Shown: piece by piece, positions 52,588-60,897 of the stretch
Position numbering within the stretch: position 1 is the first letter of the stretch
How the letters are laid out: each line of letters begins with the position of its first letter
From: Streptomyces sp. NBC_01669
Lineage (GTDB): Bacteria > Actinomycetota > Actinomycetes > Streptomycetales > Streptomycetaceae
Direction of reading: 5' to 3'
NCBI RefSeq assembly: GCF_026339735.1
Contig: NZ_JAPEQG010000001.1
Location: 4,030,001 to 4,094,000 of the forward strand
DNA: 64,000 bases
Program-made: the position numbers and the translations under genes
The notes under the pieces: model-generated
Databases searched by the model: none
What the model saw: the letters and a program-made list of their open reading frames with translations, nothing else
Told to the model about the DNA's origin: nothing

Positions 52588-53769
52588 ATGCCTTCCTCAC
52601 CCTCCTCTCCCCCGCGCAAGGTCGCTGTCGTCGGCATATCCCTCGCGGACTGTGGACGCGTCGACGGCCCGACTCCGTACGCCCTCCATGCCCAGGCCGC
52701 CCGCCGGGCACTCGCCGACTCGGGCCTGGACCGCTCGGTCGTCGACGGTTTCGCCTCCGCCGGACTCGGCACGCTCGCCCCCGTCGAGGCCGCCGAGTAT
52801 CTGGGGCTGAAGCCCACCTGGGTCGACTCCACGGCGGTCGGTGGTGCGACCTGGGAGGTGATGGCCGCCCACGCCGCCGACGCGATCGCGGCAGGCCGCG
52901 CGAACGCCGTACTCCTGGTGTACGGATCGACCGCCCGCGCCGACATCAGGGCGGGGCGCCGCACGTCGAACCTGTCGTTCGGTTCGCGCGGCCCGCTCCA
53001 GTTCGAGGTGGCGTACGGGCACTCGCTGATCGCCAAGTACGCCATGGCCGCCCGCCGCCATATGCACGCGTACGGGACAACGCTGGAGCAGCTCGCCGAG
53101 GTGGCTGTCCAGGCGCGGGCGAACGCGGCGGCCAACCCGGACGCGATGTTCCGGGACCCGATCACGGTGGACGACGTGCTGTCGGGACCGATGATCGCGG
53201 ACCCGTTCACCAAGCTGCACTGCTGCATCCGCAGCGACGGCGGGTGTGCGGTGCTGCTGGCCGCGGAGGAGTACGTGCCGGACACGGCGAAGGCTCCGGT
53301 GTGGATCCTCGGCACGGGTGAGCACGTCTCGCACTCCACGATGTCGGAGTGGGACGACTTCACGGTGTCCCCGGCGGCCGTCTCGGGCCGCCTGGCGTTC
53401 GAGCGGGCCGGGGTACGGCCGGCGGACATCGACCTGGCCGAGATCTATGACGCGTTCACCTATATGACGCTGGTGACGCTGGAGGACCTCGGCTTCTGTG
53501 CGAAGGGCGAGGGCGGCGCCTTCGTCGAGAAGGGCCGCATGGGTCTGACCGGCGAACTCCCGGTCAACACCGACGGCGGCGGCCTCTCCGCCTGCCACCC
53601 CGGCATGCGCGGGCTGTTCCTGCTGGTGGAAGCGGTACGGCAACTGCGCGGGGAGGCGGGAGACCGTCAGGTCCGGAAGACGGACGGACGGCTGCCGGAG
53701 CTGGCGGTGGCCTCGGGGACGGGCGGCTGGTTCTGCTCGTCGGGGACGGTGGTGCTGGGGCGGGCGTGA
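52588..53769 (+). CDS. Second thiolase-like lipid-transfer protein
   Basis: The 393-residue SCP-x/Ltp-type protein has a thiolase fold (KVAVVGISLADCGRVDGPTP; GFCAKGEGGAFVEKGRMG; NTDGGGLSACHPGM). At the nucleophile position it reads VGGATWEVMAAH: threonine 88 replaces the cysteine found in the first thiolase-like protein (C87 there). Ordinary thiolysis is therefore unlikely, and retro-aldol or carrier roles are possible. No DUF35 gene follows directly; one lies at 58.2 kb under the same operator. There is no Shine-Dalgarno, and the operator abuts the ATG, so the transcript is probably very short-leadered. Confidence 0.88.
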   Translation: MPSSPSSPPRKVAVVGISLADCGRVDGPTPYALHAQAARRALADSGLDRSVVDGFASAGLGTLAPVEAAEYLGLKPTWVDSTAVGGATWEVMAAHAADAIAAGRANAVLLVYGSTARADIRAGRRTSNLSFGSRGPLQFEVAYGHSLIAKYAMAARRHMHAYGTTLEQLAEVAVQARANAAANPDAMFRDPITVDDVLSGPMIADPFTKLHCCIRSDGGCAVLLAAEEYVPDTAKAPVWILGTGEHVSHSTMSEWDDFTVSPAAVSGRLAFERAGVRPADIDLAEIYDAFTYMTLVTLEDLGFCAKGEGGAFVEKGRMGLTGELPVNTDGGGLSACHPGMRGLFLLVEAVRQLRGEAGDRQVRKTDGRLPELAVASGTGGWFCSSGTVVLGRA

Positions 53770-53816
53770 GGGGGTGCGGCAACGGGGCACTCCGTGTCCT
53801 GATGTCCAATGGCCGC

Positions 53817-54494
53817 ATGACGGATGCATCGACCTCTGCGCAACACACCTTCCGGGACCTCCTTCACGCCCAGCGCGTCTGGGACGTGGACCTCCCCGCC
53901 TTCGACCCGTCCGCGGCGCCCCGCACCCCGCTCCCCCTCTTCCACACCTGGTTCGCCGAGGCGGTGGCCGCCGGGCAGACCGAGCCGCACACCATGACGC
54001 TGGCCACGGTCGACGCCGAGGGCCACCCCGACGTACGGACGCTGATGCTGCACGACGCGGACGACCGCGGCTGGCACTTCGCCACGCACGCCACCAGCGC
54101 AAAGGGCCGCCAGCTCGCCGCGCATCCGCATGCGGCGCTCGGTTTCTACTGGCCCGCGCAGGGCCGGCAGGTACGGGTACGAGGTCCGGTCACCGCCTGC
54201 ACCCCGGCCGAGAGCCGGGCCGATCTGCATGTCCGCTCGACCGGGGCGCTGGCCTCGGCACTGGTGGGGCGACAGAGCGAGGTGCTCGGCTCGTACGAGG
54301 AGCTGAACCGCGCCTCGGACGCCGCATGGGAGCGGGCACAGGCGGAACCGGAGGCGGACGTGACGAGCTGGACGCGGTACGTGGTCGAGCCGCACGAGGT
54401 CGAGTTCTTCCAGGGCGATGTGCGGCGACGGCACGTCCGGCTCCGCTACCGCCGGGACGGCGGCAACTGGACCCGGGAACTGCTCTGGCCGTGA
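53817..54494 (+). CDS. Pyridoxamine 5'-phosphate oxidase-like flavoprotein
   Basis: The 225-residue protein has the FMN-binding split barrel of PNPOx: HTMTLATVDAEGHPDVRTLML, then GWHFATHATSAKGRQLAAHP and FYWPAQGRQVRVRGPV. The C-terminal dimerisation segment ends in RYRRDGGNWTRELLWP, like true PNPOx (WxxxRLxP). It may make pyridoxal phosphate, but many streptomycete paralogues are unassigned. The ATG at 53817 is uncertain; 53802 is also possible. Confidence 0.85.
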   Translation: MTDASTSAQHTFRDLLHAQRVWDVDLPAFDPSAAPRTPLPLFHTWFAEAVAAGQTEPHTMTLATVDAEGHPDVRTLMLHDADDRGWHFATHATSAKGRQLAAHPHAALGFYWPAQGRQVRVRGPVTACTPAESRADLHVRSTGALASALVGRQSEVLGSYEELNRASDAAWERAQAEPEADVTSWTRYVVEPHEVEFFQGDVRRRHVRLRYRRDGGNWTRELLWP

Positions 54495-54560
54495 GTCGGC
54501 AAACCGATTTCCACCAGAAAGGAGCACTATGGGAAGCAGGTGAGTTGCTGGAGGCATTCC

Positions 54561-55472
54561 ATGACACGAGCCCGTTCCCGTTACGCCCCCGACCACGGTC
54601 TGACCACGCGCATGGTCACGACCATGTTCCTGATCGGACTGCTTTACGTGGTCCTCGTGGGCGTGCTCCTCGCGGTACTGCGGGGCGCCTGGCCGATCAT
54701 CCTGATCGTCGTGGGTGGTCTGTTCATCGCGCAGTTCTGGTTCAGCGACCGCATCGCCGCCTTCAGCATGGGCGCCCGCGAGGTCACCCCCGAGGAAGCA
54801 CCCGAGCTGCACGGCACCATCGACCGGATCTGCGCCCTGGCCAACATGCCGAAACCCCGGGTGGCCATCGCCCGGAGCGACGTACCGAACGCCTTCGCCA
54901 CCGGCCGCGGCGAGAGGACCGCCCTCGTCTGCGCCACCACCGGACTCCTGCGCAGACTGGAACCCGAGGAGCTGGAAGGCGTCCTCGCACACGAGATGTC
55001 GCACGTCGCGCACCGGGACGTCGCCGTCATGACAATCGCCTCGTTCCTCGGCGTCCTGGCCGGCGTGGTCACCCGCGTCGCCCTCTGGGGCGGCTTCTCC
55101 CGCAGCAGCCGCAGCAGCGACCCCGTCGGCATCGCGATCCTGCTGATCCCGCTGATCAGCGCCGTCGTGTACTGCCTGAGCTTCCTGCTCACCCGACTGC
55201 TCTCGCGCTACCGCGAACTCTCCGCCGACCGCGCCGCCGCCCTCCTCACCGGTCGCCCCTCCGCGCTCGCCTCGGCGCTCACCAAGGTCAGCGGGCAGAT
55301 GGCCCGGATCCCGACGGAGGACCTGCGGAAGGCGGAGCCGTACAACGCCTTCTACTTCGTCCCGGCGTTCTCCTCGAAGGAGAGCCTCAGCCGACTGCTC
55401 TCCTCCCACCCGACCCTCGAACAGCGCCTCGACCAGCTGGCCCGCATCTCCGCCGAACTCGCCCGCCCGTAA
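54561..55472 (+). CDS. htpX: Membrane zinc metalloprotease HtpX
   Basis: The 303-residue M48 protease has two N-terminal helices (about 20-60), the zinc motif HEMSH at 144-148, and two further helices. The third zinc ligand lies in the later RELSADRAAALLTG region. HtpX degrades misfolded membrane proteins during envelope stress. GGAGG lies six bases before the ATG at 54561. It is followed 10 bases later by pspAB, the usual actinobacterial pairing. Confidence 0.94.
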   Translation: MTRARSRYAPDHGLTTRMVTTMFLIGLLYVVLVGVLLAVLRGAWPIILIVVGGLFIAQFWFSDRIAAFSMGAREVTPEEAPELHGTIDRICALANMPKPRVAIARSDVPNAFATGRGERTALVCATTGLLRRLEPEELEGVLAHEMSHVAHRDVAVMTIASFLGVLAGVVTRVALWGGFSRSSRSSDPVGIAILLIPLISAVVYCLSFLLTRLLSRYRELSADRAAALLTGRPSALASALTKVSGQMARIPTEDLRKAEPYNAFYFVPAFSSKESLSRLLSSHPTLEQRLDQLARISAELARP

Positions 55473-55482
55473 GGAGTCCGCA

Positions 55483-56067
55483 GTGGGTCTGCTCGACACG
55501 ATCCTGGGACGCAGCAAACCGGTACGCCCCGACCTCGACCAGCTCTTCGCCGTACCGTCCGCCGCGCTCACCCTCCAGGCGGGCGCGGGCTTCATCCCCA
55601 CCGGTCTGGGCTCGGTCTGCTTCGCGGGCGTGGAGGGCGGCACCTTCGCCCGTATCCAGCAGGACGTACAGGAACTGCTCGACGCGGACACGAACCGGGG
55701 CGGGATCCCGGTGGAGTTCAGCCACGATTCGTACGGTTACACCTGGCTGCTCGCCCGCCACTCCCCCGACGACGTGGCCGCCCTGGTCAACGACCTGCAC
55801 GCGGTCAACACCCTGCTCCAGGACGGCGGCTTCGGCCCGCAACTGCTCTGCTCGCTGATCGGCTTCCGGAATACCGAAGGGCGCTCGCTGGCGCTGGTCT
55901 ACCTCTACAAACGCGGCACGTTCTATCCGTTCGCCCCGGTGCCGGGCGGCGCCGAGAGACGCGACAGCCCCCTGGAGCTGCAGGTCAGGGCGACACTGGG
56001 CGACGACCTGCGGGTCGAGCAGGATCTCTCCCGGTGGTTCCCGGTCTGGGGCGCGCCCGGCCTGTGA
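55483..56067 (+). CDS. pspAB: PspA-associated protein PspAB
   Basis: The 194-residue protein begins GLLDTILGRSKPVRPDLDQLF and includes TLQAGAGFIPTGLGSVCFAG and SHDSYGYTWLLARH, the conserved text of PspAB, found next to HtpX or PspA in actinobacteria. It is thought to help the phage-shock/envelope response. AAGGAG lies six bases before its GTG start, and it forms an operon with htpX. Confidence 0.9.
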   Translation: MGLLDTILGRSKPVRPDLDQLFAVPSAALTLQAGAGFIPTGLGSVCFAGVEGGTFARIQQDVQELLDADTNRGGIPVEFSHDSYGYTWLLARHSPDDVAALVNDLHAVNTLLQDGGFGPQLLCSLIGFRNTEGRSLALVYLYKRGTFYPFAPVPGGAERRDSPLELQVRATLGDDLRVEQDLSRWFPVWGAPGL

Positions 56068-56070
56068 CAA

Positions 56071-56316
56071 TCAGGCGGTGCGCGCACCTGCCACGAAAGC
56101 GGACCAGGCGGCCGCGGTGACGGCGAAGGCGGGGCCGTCGATGACCTTGGAATCGCGGACGTGGACGGTGTGGGGGCAGGTGGCGACCTCTACGCAGGCG
56201 CCGCCTTCGTCGGTGCTGTAGCTGGACTTGCGCCAGTCGTAGGCGACTTCGATGCACTCGCCGCCGGTGTTACCGCTGTAGCTCGACTTGAACCAGGCCA
56301 GTTCCGTCGCATTCAT
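56071..56316 (-). CDS. DUF397 protein with duplicated half-domain
   Basis: The 81-residue protein contains two copies of the DUF397 entry motif, WFKSSYSGNTGGECIEVA and WRKSSYSTDEGGACVEVA, followed by the usual VHVRDSK and WSAFVAG ending. Only one motif is normal; here the first half is duplicated in tandem. DUF397 proteins partner an XRE regulator of the BldB/AbaA-linked type. Its ATG overlaps the XRE stop by four bases. Confidence 0.92.
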   Translation of the reverse strand: MNATELAWFKSSYSGNTGGECIEVAYDWRKSSYSTDEGGACVEVATCPHTVHVRDSKVIDGPAFAVTAAAWSAFVAGARTA

Positions 56317-57128
56317 AGCTGCGCCGCCTTCCTCTCGATGAGCTCCGCGGACTCCCAAGGCGTCAGCGCCTGCGCCCGCAGGGTGCCGAAGAGGTCGAAG
56401 AGGTCGGTGGCCTGCTCCGGCTTGGAGATCAACCTATCGCCGCCCTGCCCTTCCTCGTACACAAGATTGCGGCCCTCTGCGGTGCCCATCAACTGCATCG
56501 GCCCCATCAGGCCCGCGTGTGTGTGCCGCCGGGTCGGCATCACCTGCAACGTCAGGTGGTTCATCGTGCGCATGCACTCCAGCAGATGCCGGAGCTGCTC
56601 CTTGAGCACCTCCGCGCCACCGGTCGTCCGCTCAAGTACCGACTCCTCGACGACGAACCCGACGCGCGGTGGCGGCATACGGGTCAGCACCGCCTGCCGT
56701 TCCAGACGGGCTTCGACGTGTCGGGCGATCTCCTCCTCGGTGTACGCCGGTACACGGGACACGTACAGCGCATGCGCATACGCCTTCGTCTGCAGCAGGC
56801 CAGGGATCAACATCGTCTCGTACGCGCTGATGACTCGCGCCAACCGCTGGAGCCGAACCCAGTCCACATACTTCGGCGGGTACTTCTCCTCGTCCATCAG
56901 CTCCACGCATGCCTTCAACGCCCCTCGCGCATCGAAGGCTTGGTCCGCATCCCGCAGAAAGTCCATCGTCGGAATGCGTTCCGCCCGCTCGTACGCCCCC
57001 ATCAGGGACTCCGAGACCAACAGCTTCTCCGACGCGTCTCTCTGCGTGAGCCCCGCCCGCACCCGGTGGATCCGAATCAGATCCCCCACAAGCCTCCGCA
57101 CCTGCGACGGCTCACCACTCGACCCCAC
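56313..57128 (-). CDS. XRE family regulator with DUF5753 domain
   Basis: The 271-residue protein has an N-terminal helix-turn-helix (LIRIHRVRAGLTQRDASEKL, then SESLMGAYERAERIP) and a C-terminal DUF5753 domain from about residue 85 (YETMLIPGLLQTKAYA). Such regulators act with the downstream DUF397 protein in streptomycete development and antibiotic control. I place the start at GTG 57128, below the palindrome at 57146-57163 that probably forms its operator; upstream in-frame starts would overlap it. Confidence 0.9.
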   Translation of the reverse strand: MGSSGEPSQVRRLVGDLIRIHRVRAGLTQRDASEKLLVSESLMGAYERAERIPTMDFLRDADQAFDARGALKACVELMDEEKYPPKYVDWVRLQRLARVISAYETMLIPGLLQTKAYAHALYVSRVPAYTEEEIARHVEARLERQAVLTRMPPPRVGFVVEESVLERTTGGAEVLKEQLRHLLECMRTMNHLTLQVMPTRRHTHAGLMGPMQLMGTAEGRNLVYEEGQGGDRLISKPEQATDLFDLFGTLRAQALTPWESAELIERKAAQL

Positions 57129-57145
57129 AGCCACCACCGTTCTCA

Positions 57146-57163
57146 CCACATTGCCAAATGTGG
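57146..57163. promoter_or_regulatory. Palindrome in the XRE promoter
   Basis: CCACATT-GCCA-AATGTGG has perfect 7-base arms. It lies between the divergent XRE gene and the gene at 57212 and is a likely autoregulatory site. Confidence 0.55.
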
Positions 57164-57211
57164 ACCGTGTCTCTCTGGTCACGCTACGCAGTCAGCGGGA
57201 TCCTCGTATTC

Positions 57212-57619
57212 ATGACCAGCAAGAAGCTCCCCGAATGGGTACCGCCCGCGGGGCTCCAACTTCACCTGACCGGGGTCCACTTCGACGCCATCCGGGTACG
57301 CGGCGTACGCGGCGAGGCCGTCCTGCACCACCTCGCCACGCTCACGGACGGCGAACCGGGTCCGGTGGTCCGGGAGGTCGCGGGCGGGCGGTGGACGTAC
57401 TTCCTGATCCCGCCCGGGACGAGCAAAAGGTACGACTGGCCGCCGGGGGCGACCTGTCTCGGACCGTCGGCGCGGGATCTGTACGTGGGGATCCCCGCGG
57501 CGCACGGCAACACGTATCCGCTGAGCTGGCGGTGCGGGGCGCCGGAGGAAGGGGAGTTCGTGGACGCCGAGCTGCTGCACGGGGTGGTGGTCGCACAATT
57601 GGTACGGGAGGACTGGTGA
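57212..57619 (+). CDS. Hypothetical protein divergent from the XRE-DUF397 pair
   Basis: The 135-residue protein begins TSKKLPEWVPPAGLQLHLTG, continues with GGRWTYFLIPPGTSKRYDWP and ends with charged residues. It has no signal peptide or membrane helix. Similar small proteins often accompany XRE-DUF397 pairs in streptomycetes and may be regulated by them, but the function is unknown. The ATG at 57212 is the first sensible start below the palindrome. Confidence 0.7.
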   Translation: MTSKKLPEWVPPAGLQLHLTGVHFDAIRVRGVRGEAVLHHLATLTDGEPGPVVREVAGGRWTYFLIPPGTSKRYDWPPGATCLGPSARDLYVGIPAAHGNTYPLSWRCGAPEEGEFVDAELLHGVVVAQLVREDW

Positions 57620-57641
57620 CCCGTTCCGTATCATCAGGTTC

Positions 57642-58232
57642 ATGACTCCTGAGCGCCCCAATTCCGTCAGCCGGCTTCGCGCCTCCGACGCCGACCGTGA
57701 AGCGGTGGTGGAGCAGCTCCAGGAGGCGGCGGCCGAGGGCCGCATCGATCTCGACGAGCTGGATACGCGCCTGGGTCAGGCGCTCGGCGCCAAGACCTTC
57801 GCCGAGCTGGAACCCCTCACTGCCGATCTGGCACCCGCGCCGCAGAACGCGACGGAGCCGCTGGTCATCGAGGGCGGCATGCACGGCCTGGCACGGACCG
57901 GACGATGGAAGGTGCCCGCACGCATCGACGTGGACGGCGGCATGGGCGGCGCCAAGCTCGACTTCACGCAGACCGAGACCCGGCTGCGCGAGATCGAGCT
58001 GGAGGTCAACGGCCAGATGGGCGGGGTTGTCGTGGTCGTACCCAGGGGGTGGGCGGCGGAGACCGACGACGTCCGTCCCGGCCTGGGCGGCTTCAAGGAC
58101 CGGACCCGGGGCGAGAGGCTCCCGGGCGCACCGCTGCTCCGCCTCACCGGTTCGGGCGGCATGGGCGGAGTGGTCGTCCGCCACCCCAACATCTGGGAGC
58201 GGTGGAAGCTGCGCCGCGGCAAGCGGCGCTGA
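57642..58232 (+). CDS. DUF1707 protein with LiaF-like C-terminal domain
   Basis: The 196-residue protein has an N-terminal DUF1707 (SHOCT-like) helix pair, LRASDADREAVVEQL through AAEGRIDLDELDTRL (about 12-60). The beta-rich C-terminal region has repeated Gly-Met-Gly-Gly turns (IDVDGGMGGAKLDFT, NGQMGGVVVVVP, GGMGGVVVR), like the LiaF/cell-wall-active antibiotic response domain. It is soluble and probably envelope-stress related; partners are not in the window. Confidence 0.82.
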   Translation: MTPERPNSVSRLRASDADREAVVEQLQEAAAEGRIDLDELDTRLGQALGAKTFAELEPLTADLAPAPQNATEPLVIEGGMHGLARTGRWKVPARIDVDGGMGGAKLDFTQTETRLREIELEVNGQMGGVVVVVPRGWAAETDDVRPGLGGFKDRTRGERLPGAPLLRLTGSGGMGGVVVRHPNIWERWKLRRGKRR

Positions 58233-58242
58233 CTCCGCCGCG

Positions 58243-58665
58243 TCAGGCACCGGCTTCCGGCCGGAAGACCGGGACCGCCTCGCACCCCTCCTCCTGCCGG
58301 AAGGCGACGTGCAGCTCCATGCCGATCGCGAGGGCCGACTCCTCGCAGTCGACGATCTCCGTCATCATGCGCGGCCCCTCGGCGAGGTCGACGACGGCCG
58401 CCGTGTACGGGACGCGGGAACCGAACGGCGGCAGGTCGTTGCGGTGGACGACGGACCAGGTGTAGAGCGTGGCGCGGCCGCTCGCCCGCTCCCAGTCGAC
58501 GTCCTCGCTCCAGCACGTGGGGCAGAACTCGCGCGGATAGTGGTGGGCGGCGCCGCAGGCACGGCACCGGCGCAGCAGCAAGTTGCCCTCGGCGGCGGCG
58601 TCCCAGTAGGGGCGGGTGAAATCGTCCGGCTCGGGCAGGTCGAAGCGGGGGGTGGCGGCGGTCAT
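58243..58665 (-). CDS. Second DUF35 OB-fold / zinc-ribbon protein
   Basis: The 140-residue protein has the zinc ribbon RRCRACGAAHHYPREFCPTC and an OB-fold (TLYTWSVVHRN, PYTAAVVDLAEGPRMMTEIV). It is the usual partner type for thiolase-like lipid-transfer proteins. The ATG overlaps the DoxX stop (ATGA). Because it shares the operator upstream of doxX with the thiolase-like gene at 52.6 kb, that protein is a candidate partner. Confidence 0.9.
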   Translation of the reverse strand: MTAATPRFDLPEPDDFTRPYWDAAAEGNLLLRRCRACGAAHHYPREFCPTCWSEDVDWERASGRATLYTWSVVHRNDLPPFGSRVPYTAAVVDLAEGPRMMTEIVDCEESALAIGMELHVAFRQEEGCEAVPVFRPEAGA

Positions 58666-59114
58666 CCGAAGAGTCCGATCGCGTGGTCGAGGGACCAGAC
58701 CTGCCAGGACATGGCGAAGAGGGCGACCAGCGAGATCAGCGCCATCATCGTGTTCTGCCCCTGCTCGGCCCAGTCGTGGATCATCAGCACCAGGTAGAGG
58801 AGATTGAGGAGCAGCCCGCCGACGAGCGCGACCGGGGTCAGGAAACCGACGATCAGCCCGAGACCGAGGGCGAGTTCCGCGTACACGACGAGGTAGGCCA
58901 TTGCCTTGGGACGGGGCGCGACGACCTTCTCGAATCCGCTCCTGACCGCCGGCCACTTGTGCTTGCCCGCGACGTCCGCCGCCCAGGCGATGCCCGTACC
59001 GCGTTCGAACCAGCCCTTCTTGTCCTTGTGCCGCCAACTCTCCAGCCACCACAGGCCGAGCCCTATTCGAAGGACGGCGAGCCACTCGGCTCCACCGAGC
59101 CAGATCGTCCGCAT
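58662..59114 (-). CDS. DoxX family membrane protein
   Basis: The 150-residue protein has four membrane segments and the DoxX-type pattern LRIGLGLWWLESW, AELALGLGLIVGFLTPVAL and LLLNLLYLVLMIHDWAEQGQN. DoxX proteins are quinone-linked membrane oxidoreductase subunits or carriers; mycobacterial relatives take part in redox balance. It forms a coupled operon with the DUF35 gene under shared operator site 5. Confidence 0.82.
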   Translation of the reverse strand: MRTIWLGGAEWLAVLRIGLGLWWLESWRHKDKKGWFERGTGIAWAADVAGKHKWPAVRSGFEKVVAPRPKAMAYLVVYAELALGLGLIVGFLTPVALVGGLLLNLLYLVLMIHDWAEQGQNTMMALISLVALFAMSWQVWSLDHAIGLFG

Positions 59115-59160
59115 CGGGACCCCTTCCCGTTCCGCCGCGGGGTTGAGGAATTCAAGAAAT

Positions 59161-59175
59161 CTGACGGTACGTCAG
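59161..59175. promoter_or_regulatory. Shared palindromic operator, site 5 (DoxX-DUF35 operon)
   Basis: CTGACGGTACGTCAG is the most symmetrical copy: with flanks it forms the perfect 17-base palindrome TCTGACGGTACGTCAGA, apart from the central base. It lies 47 bases before the doxX start. Confidence 0.8.
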
Positions 59176-59486
59176 ACGGCATTGATCCCGATAGCCCCAC
59201 AACACCACCATGAAGCTGACGACGTACGTCACTTCTCCTCGATGTGGACAAGGTTCGGCCGGTAGCGCCCGGAGCCCTCGATCCGGGTCGGCGCGGGAGT
59301 GGCCGCCCTCCGTCGATACTGTCTCAACTCGGCCGTTATTCAATGCACTTGGGACACGGGGCGAACCAATGGGCTCTCGCGCACAGCTCGGCCCGCCGGC
59401 CACTCCGAGCCATCCGTGACCAATTCGCAATGGAACCCGATCTTGACCGAGACCCATCAAGTAATCGGGCGATTACGCTCCGAGCC
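59176..59486. other. Divergent region between DoxX operon and monooxygenase gene
   Basis: No gene is supported in these 311 bases. A perfect palindrome, GTAATCG-GG-CGATTAC, at 59461-59476 lies ten bases before the monooxygenase ATG and is a likely operator of MarR or TetR type. A looser CTGAC...GTCAC pair occurs at 59216-59232 with wider spacing than the shared operator. Confidence 0.55.
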
Positions 59487-60680
59487 ATGCCCGACAGCAC
59501 CTCCACCGCCGACAGCAGCCCCACGCCCGCACCCACCGACATCACGGAACACCGGCCCGTCTATGTCATCGGCGGCGGCCCGGGCGGTCTCGCCGCCGCG
59601 GCCGCCCTGCGCGCGCAGGGTGCGCGGGCCGTCGTACTGGAGAAGTCCGAGAACGTCGGCGCCTCCTGGCGCCGTCACTACGACCGGCTGCATCTCCACA
59701 CCACCCGGCGCTGGTCCGCACTGCCGGGGCTCACGATGCCGCGCCGGTTCGGACGCTGGGTGGCCCGTGACGACGTGGTGCGCTACCTGGAGAAGTACGT
59801 CGAACACCATGAGCTGGAAGTGGTGACGGGCGTCGAGGTGACCCGTGTGGACCGGGCGTCGGACGGCACAGGCTGGCAGCTGACCGCAAGCGGCGGACGG
59901 GTCCTGACCGGACGGGCCGTCGTCGTGGCCACCGGCTACAACCACACCCCACGGATCCCCGACTGGGCGGGCCGCGACACGTTCACCGGCGAGCTGCTGC
60001 ACGCCTCGGACTACCGCAACCCCGCCCCGTACGCGGGCAAGGACGTCCTCGTCGTCGGTATCGGCAACACGGGGGCGGAGATCGCCGTGGACCTGGTGGA
60101 GGGGGGCGCTTCCCGGGTACGGATCGCGGTACGCACCGTTCCGCACATCGTGCGCCGCTCCACGGCAGGCTGGCCCGCGCAGGCGACCGGCATCCTGGTC
60201 CGCAGACTGCCGGTGCGCCTGGTCGACCGGGCCGGCCGACTGATGGCCAGGGCCGCCGTGCCCGACCTCTCCGAACAGGGCCTGCCACGCCCGGACACGG
60301 GCCTCTACTCACGGGTCAAGGACGGCGCCATTCCGGTCCAGGACGTGGGGCTGATCGACGCGGTGCGGGGCGGCCGGGTGCTGCCGGTGCCAACCGTCGA
60401 TTCGTTCGACAAGGACACCGTGGTGCTGGCGGACGGGACCCGGATCACGCCGGACGCCGTGATCGCGGCGACCGGTTACCGGCGGGCGCTCGAAGGGCTG
60501 GTCGGACACCTCGACGTACTGGACGCACGAGGCAGGCCGGTCGTGCACGGCGGCCGCACGCCGAAGCAGGCGCCCGGTCTCTACTTCACCGGGTTCACCA
60601 ACCCGATCAGCGGCATGTTCCGCGAAATGGCCCTGGACGCGGAGAAGATCGCCAAGCGGCTGGCGAAGCGGACCGGCTGA
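59487..60680 (+). CDS. Flavin-containing monooxygenase / NAD(P)-binding oxidoreductase
   Basis: The 397-residue protein has an FAD Rossmann motif, GGGPGGLAAAAAL (29-41), and a second NADPH motif, VVGIGNTGAEIAVDL near residue 190. Between them are ENVGASWRRHYDRLHLHTTR and VVVATGYNHTPRIPDW, as in class B / YUCCA-like monooxygenases, which oxygenate small organic substrates. The ATG at 59487 lacks a Shine-Dalgarno. A palindromic operator candidate sits just upstream. Confidence 0.88.
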   Translation: MPDSTSTADSSPTPAPTDITEHRPVYVIGGGPGGLAAAAALRAQGARAVVLEKSENVGASWRRHYDRLHLHTTRRWSALPGLTMPRRFGRWVARDDVVRYLEKYVEHHELEVVTGVEVTRVDRASDGTGWQLTASGGRVLTGRAVVVATGYNHTPRIPDWAGRDTFTGELLHASDYRNPAPYAGKDVLVVGIGNTGAEIAVDLVEGGASRVRIAVRTVPHIVRRSTAGWPAQATGILVRRLPVRLVDRAGRLMARAAVPDLSEQGLPRPDTGLYSRVKDGAIPVQDVGLIDAVRGGRVLPVPTVDSFDKDTVVLADGTRITPDAVIAATGYRRALEGLVGHLDVLDARGRPVVHGGRTPKQAPGLYFTGFTNPISGMFREMALDAEKIAKRLAKRTG

Positions 60681-60897
60681 CCCCGGGGCCGTGACCCGGG
60701 ACTTCGCGTCCCGGAGGCCGGCGTGCCCGGCGCTCCCCCGCCTCGTCGTCACGGACACCGCCGAGGGCGTCCTCTCCGGTCCGGAAAAGAAATTCTGAGG
60801 GGTCTGTCACATCCGCGCGACGCGTTCCGTCATTGCTGTGAAGGACGAAAACGAGCGGGTGTCACCACAGGCCCCGAAGATCCGGAGGAGCAGCATC

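Noticed and set aside
59216..59232. Eighth copy of the shared operator
   Set aside because: The arms are 7 rather than 5 bases apart and the right arm ends GTCAC, so spacing and sequence differ from the other seven.
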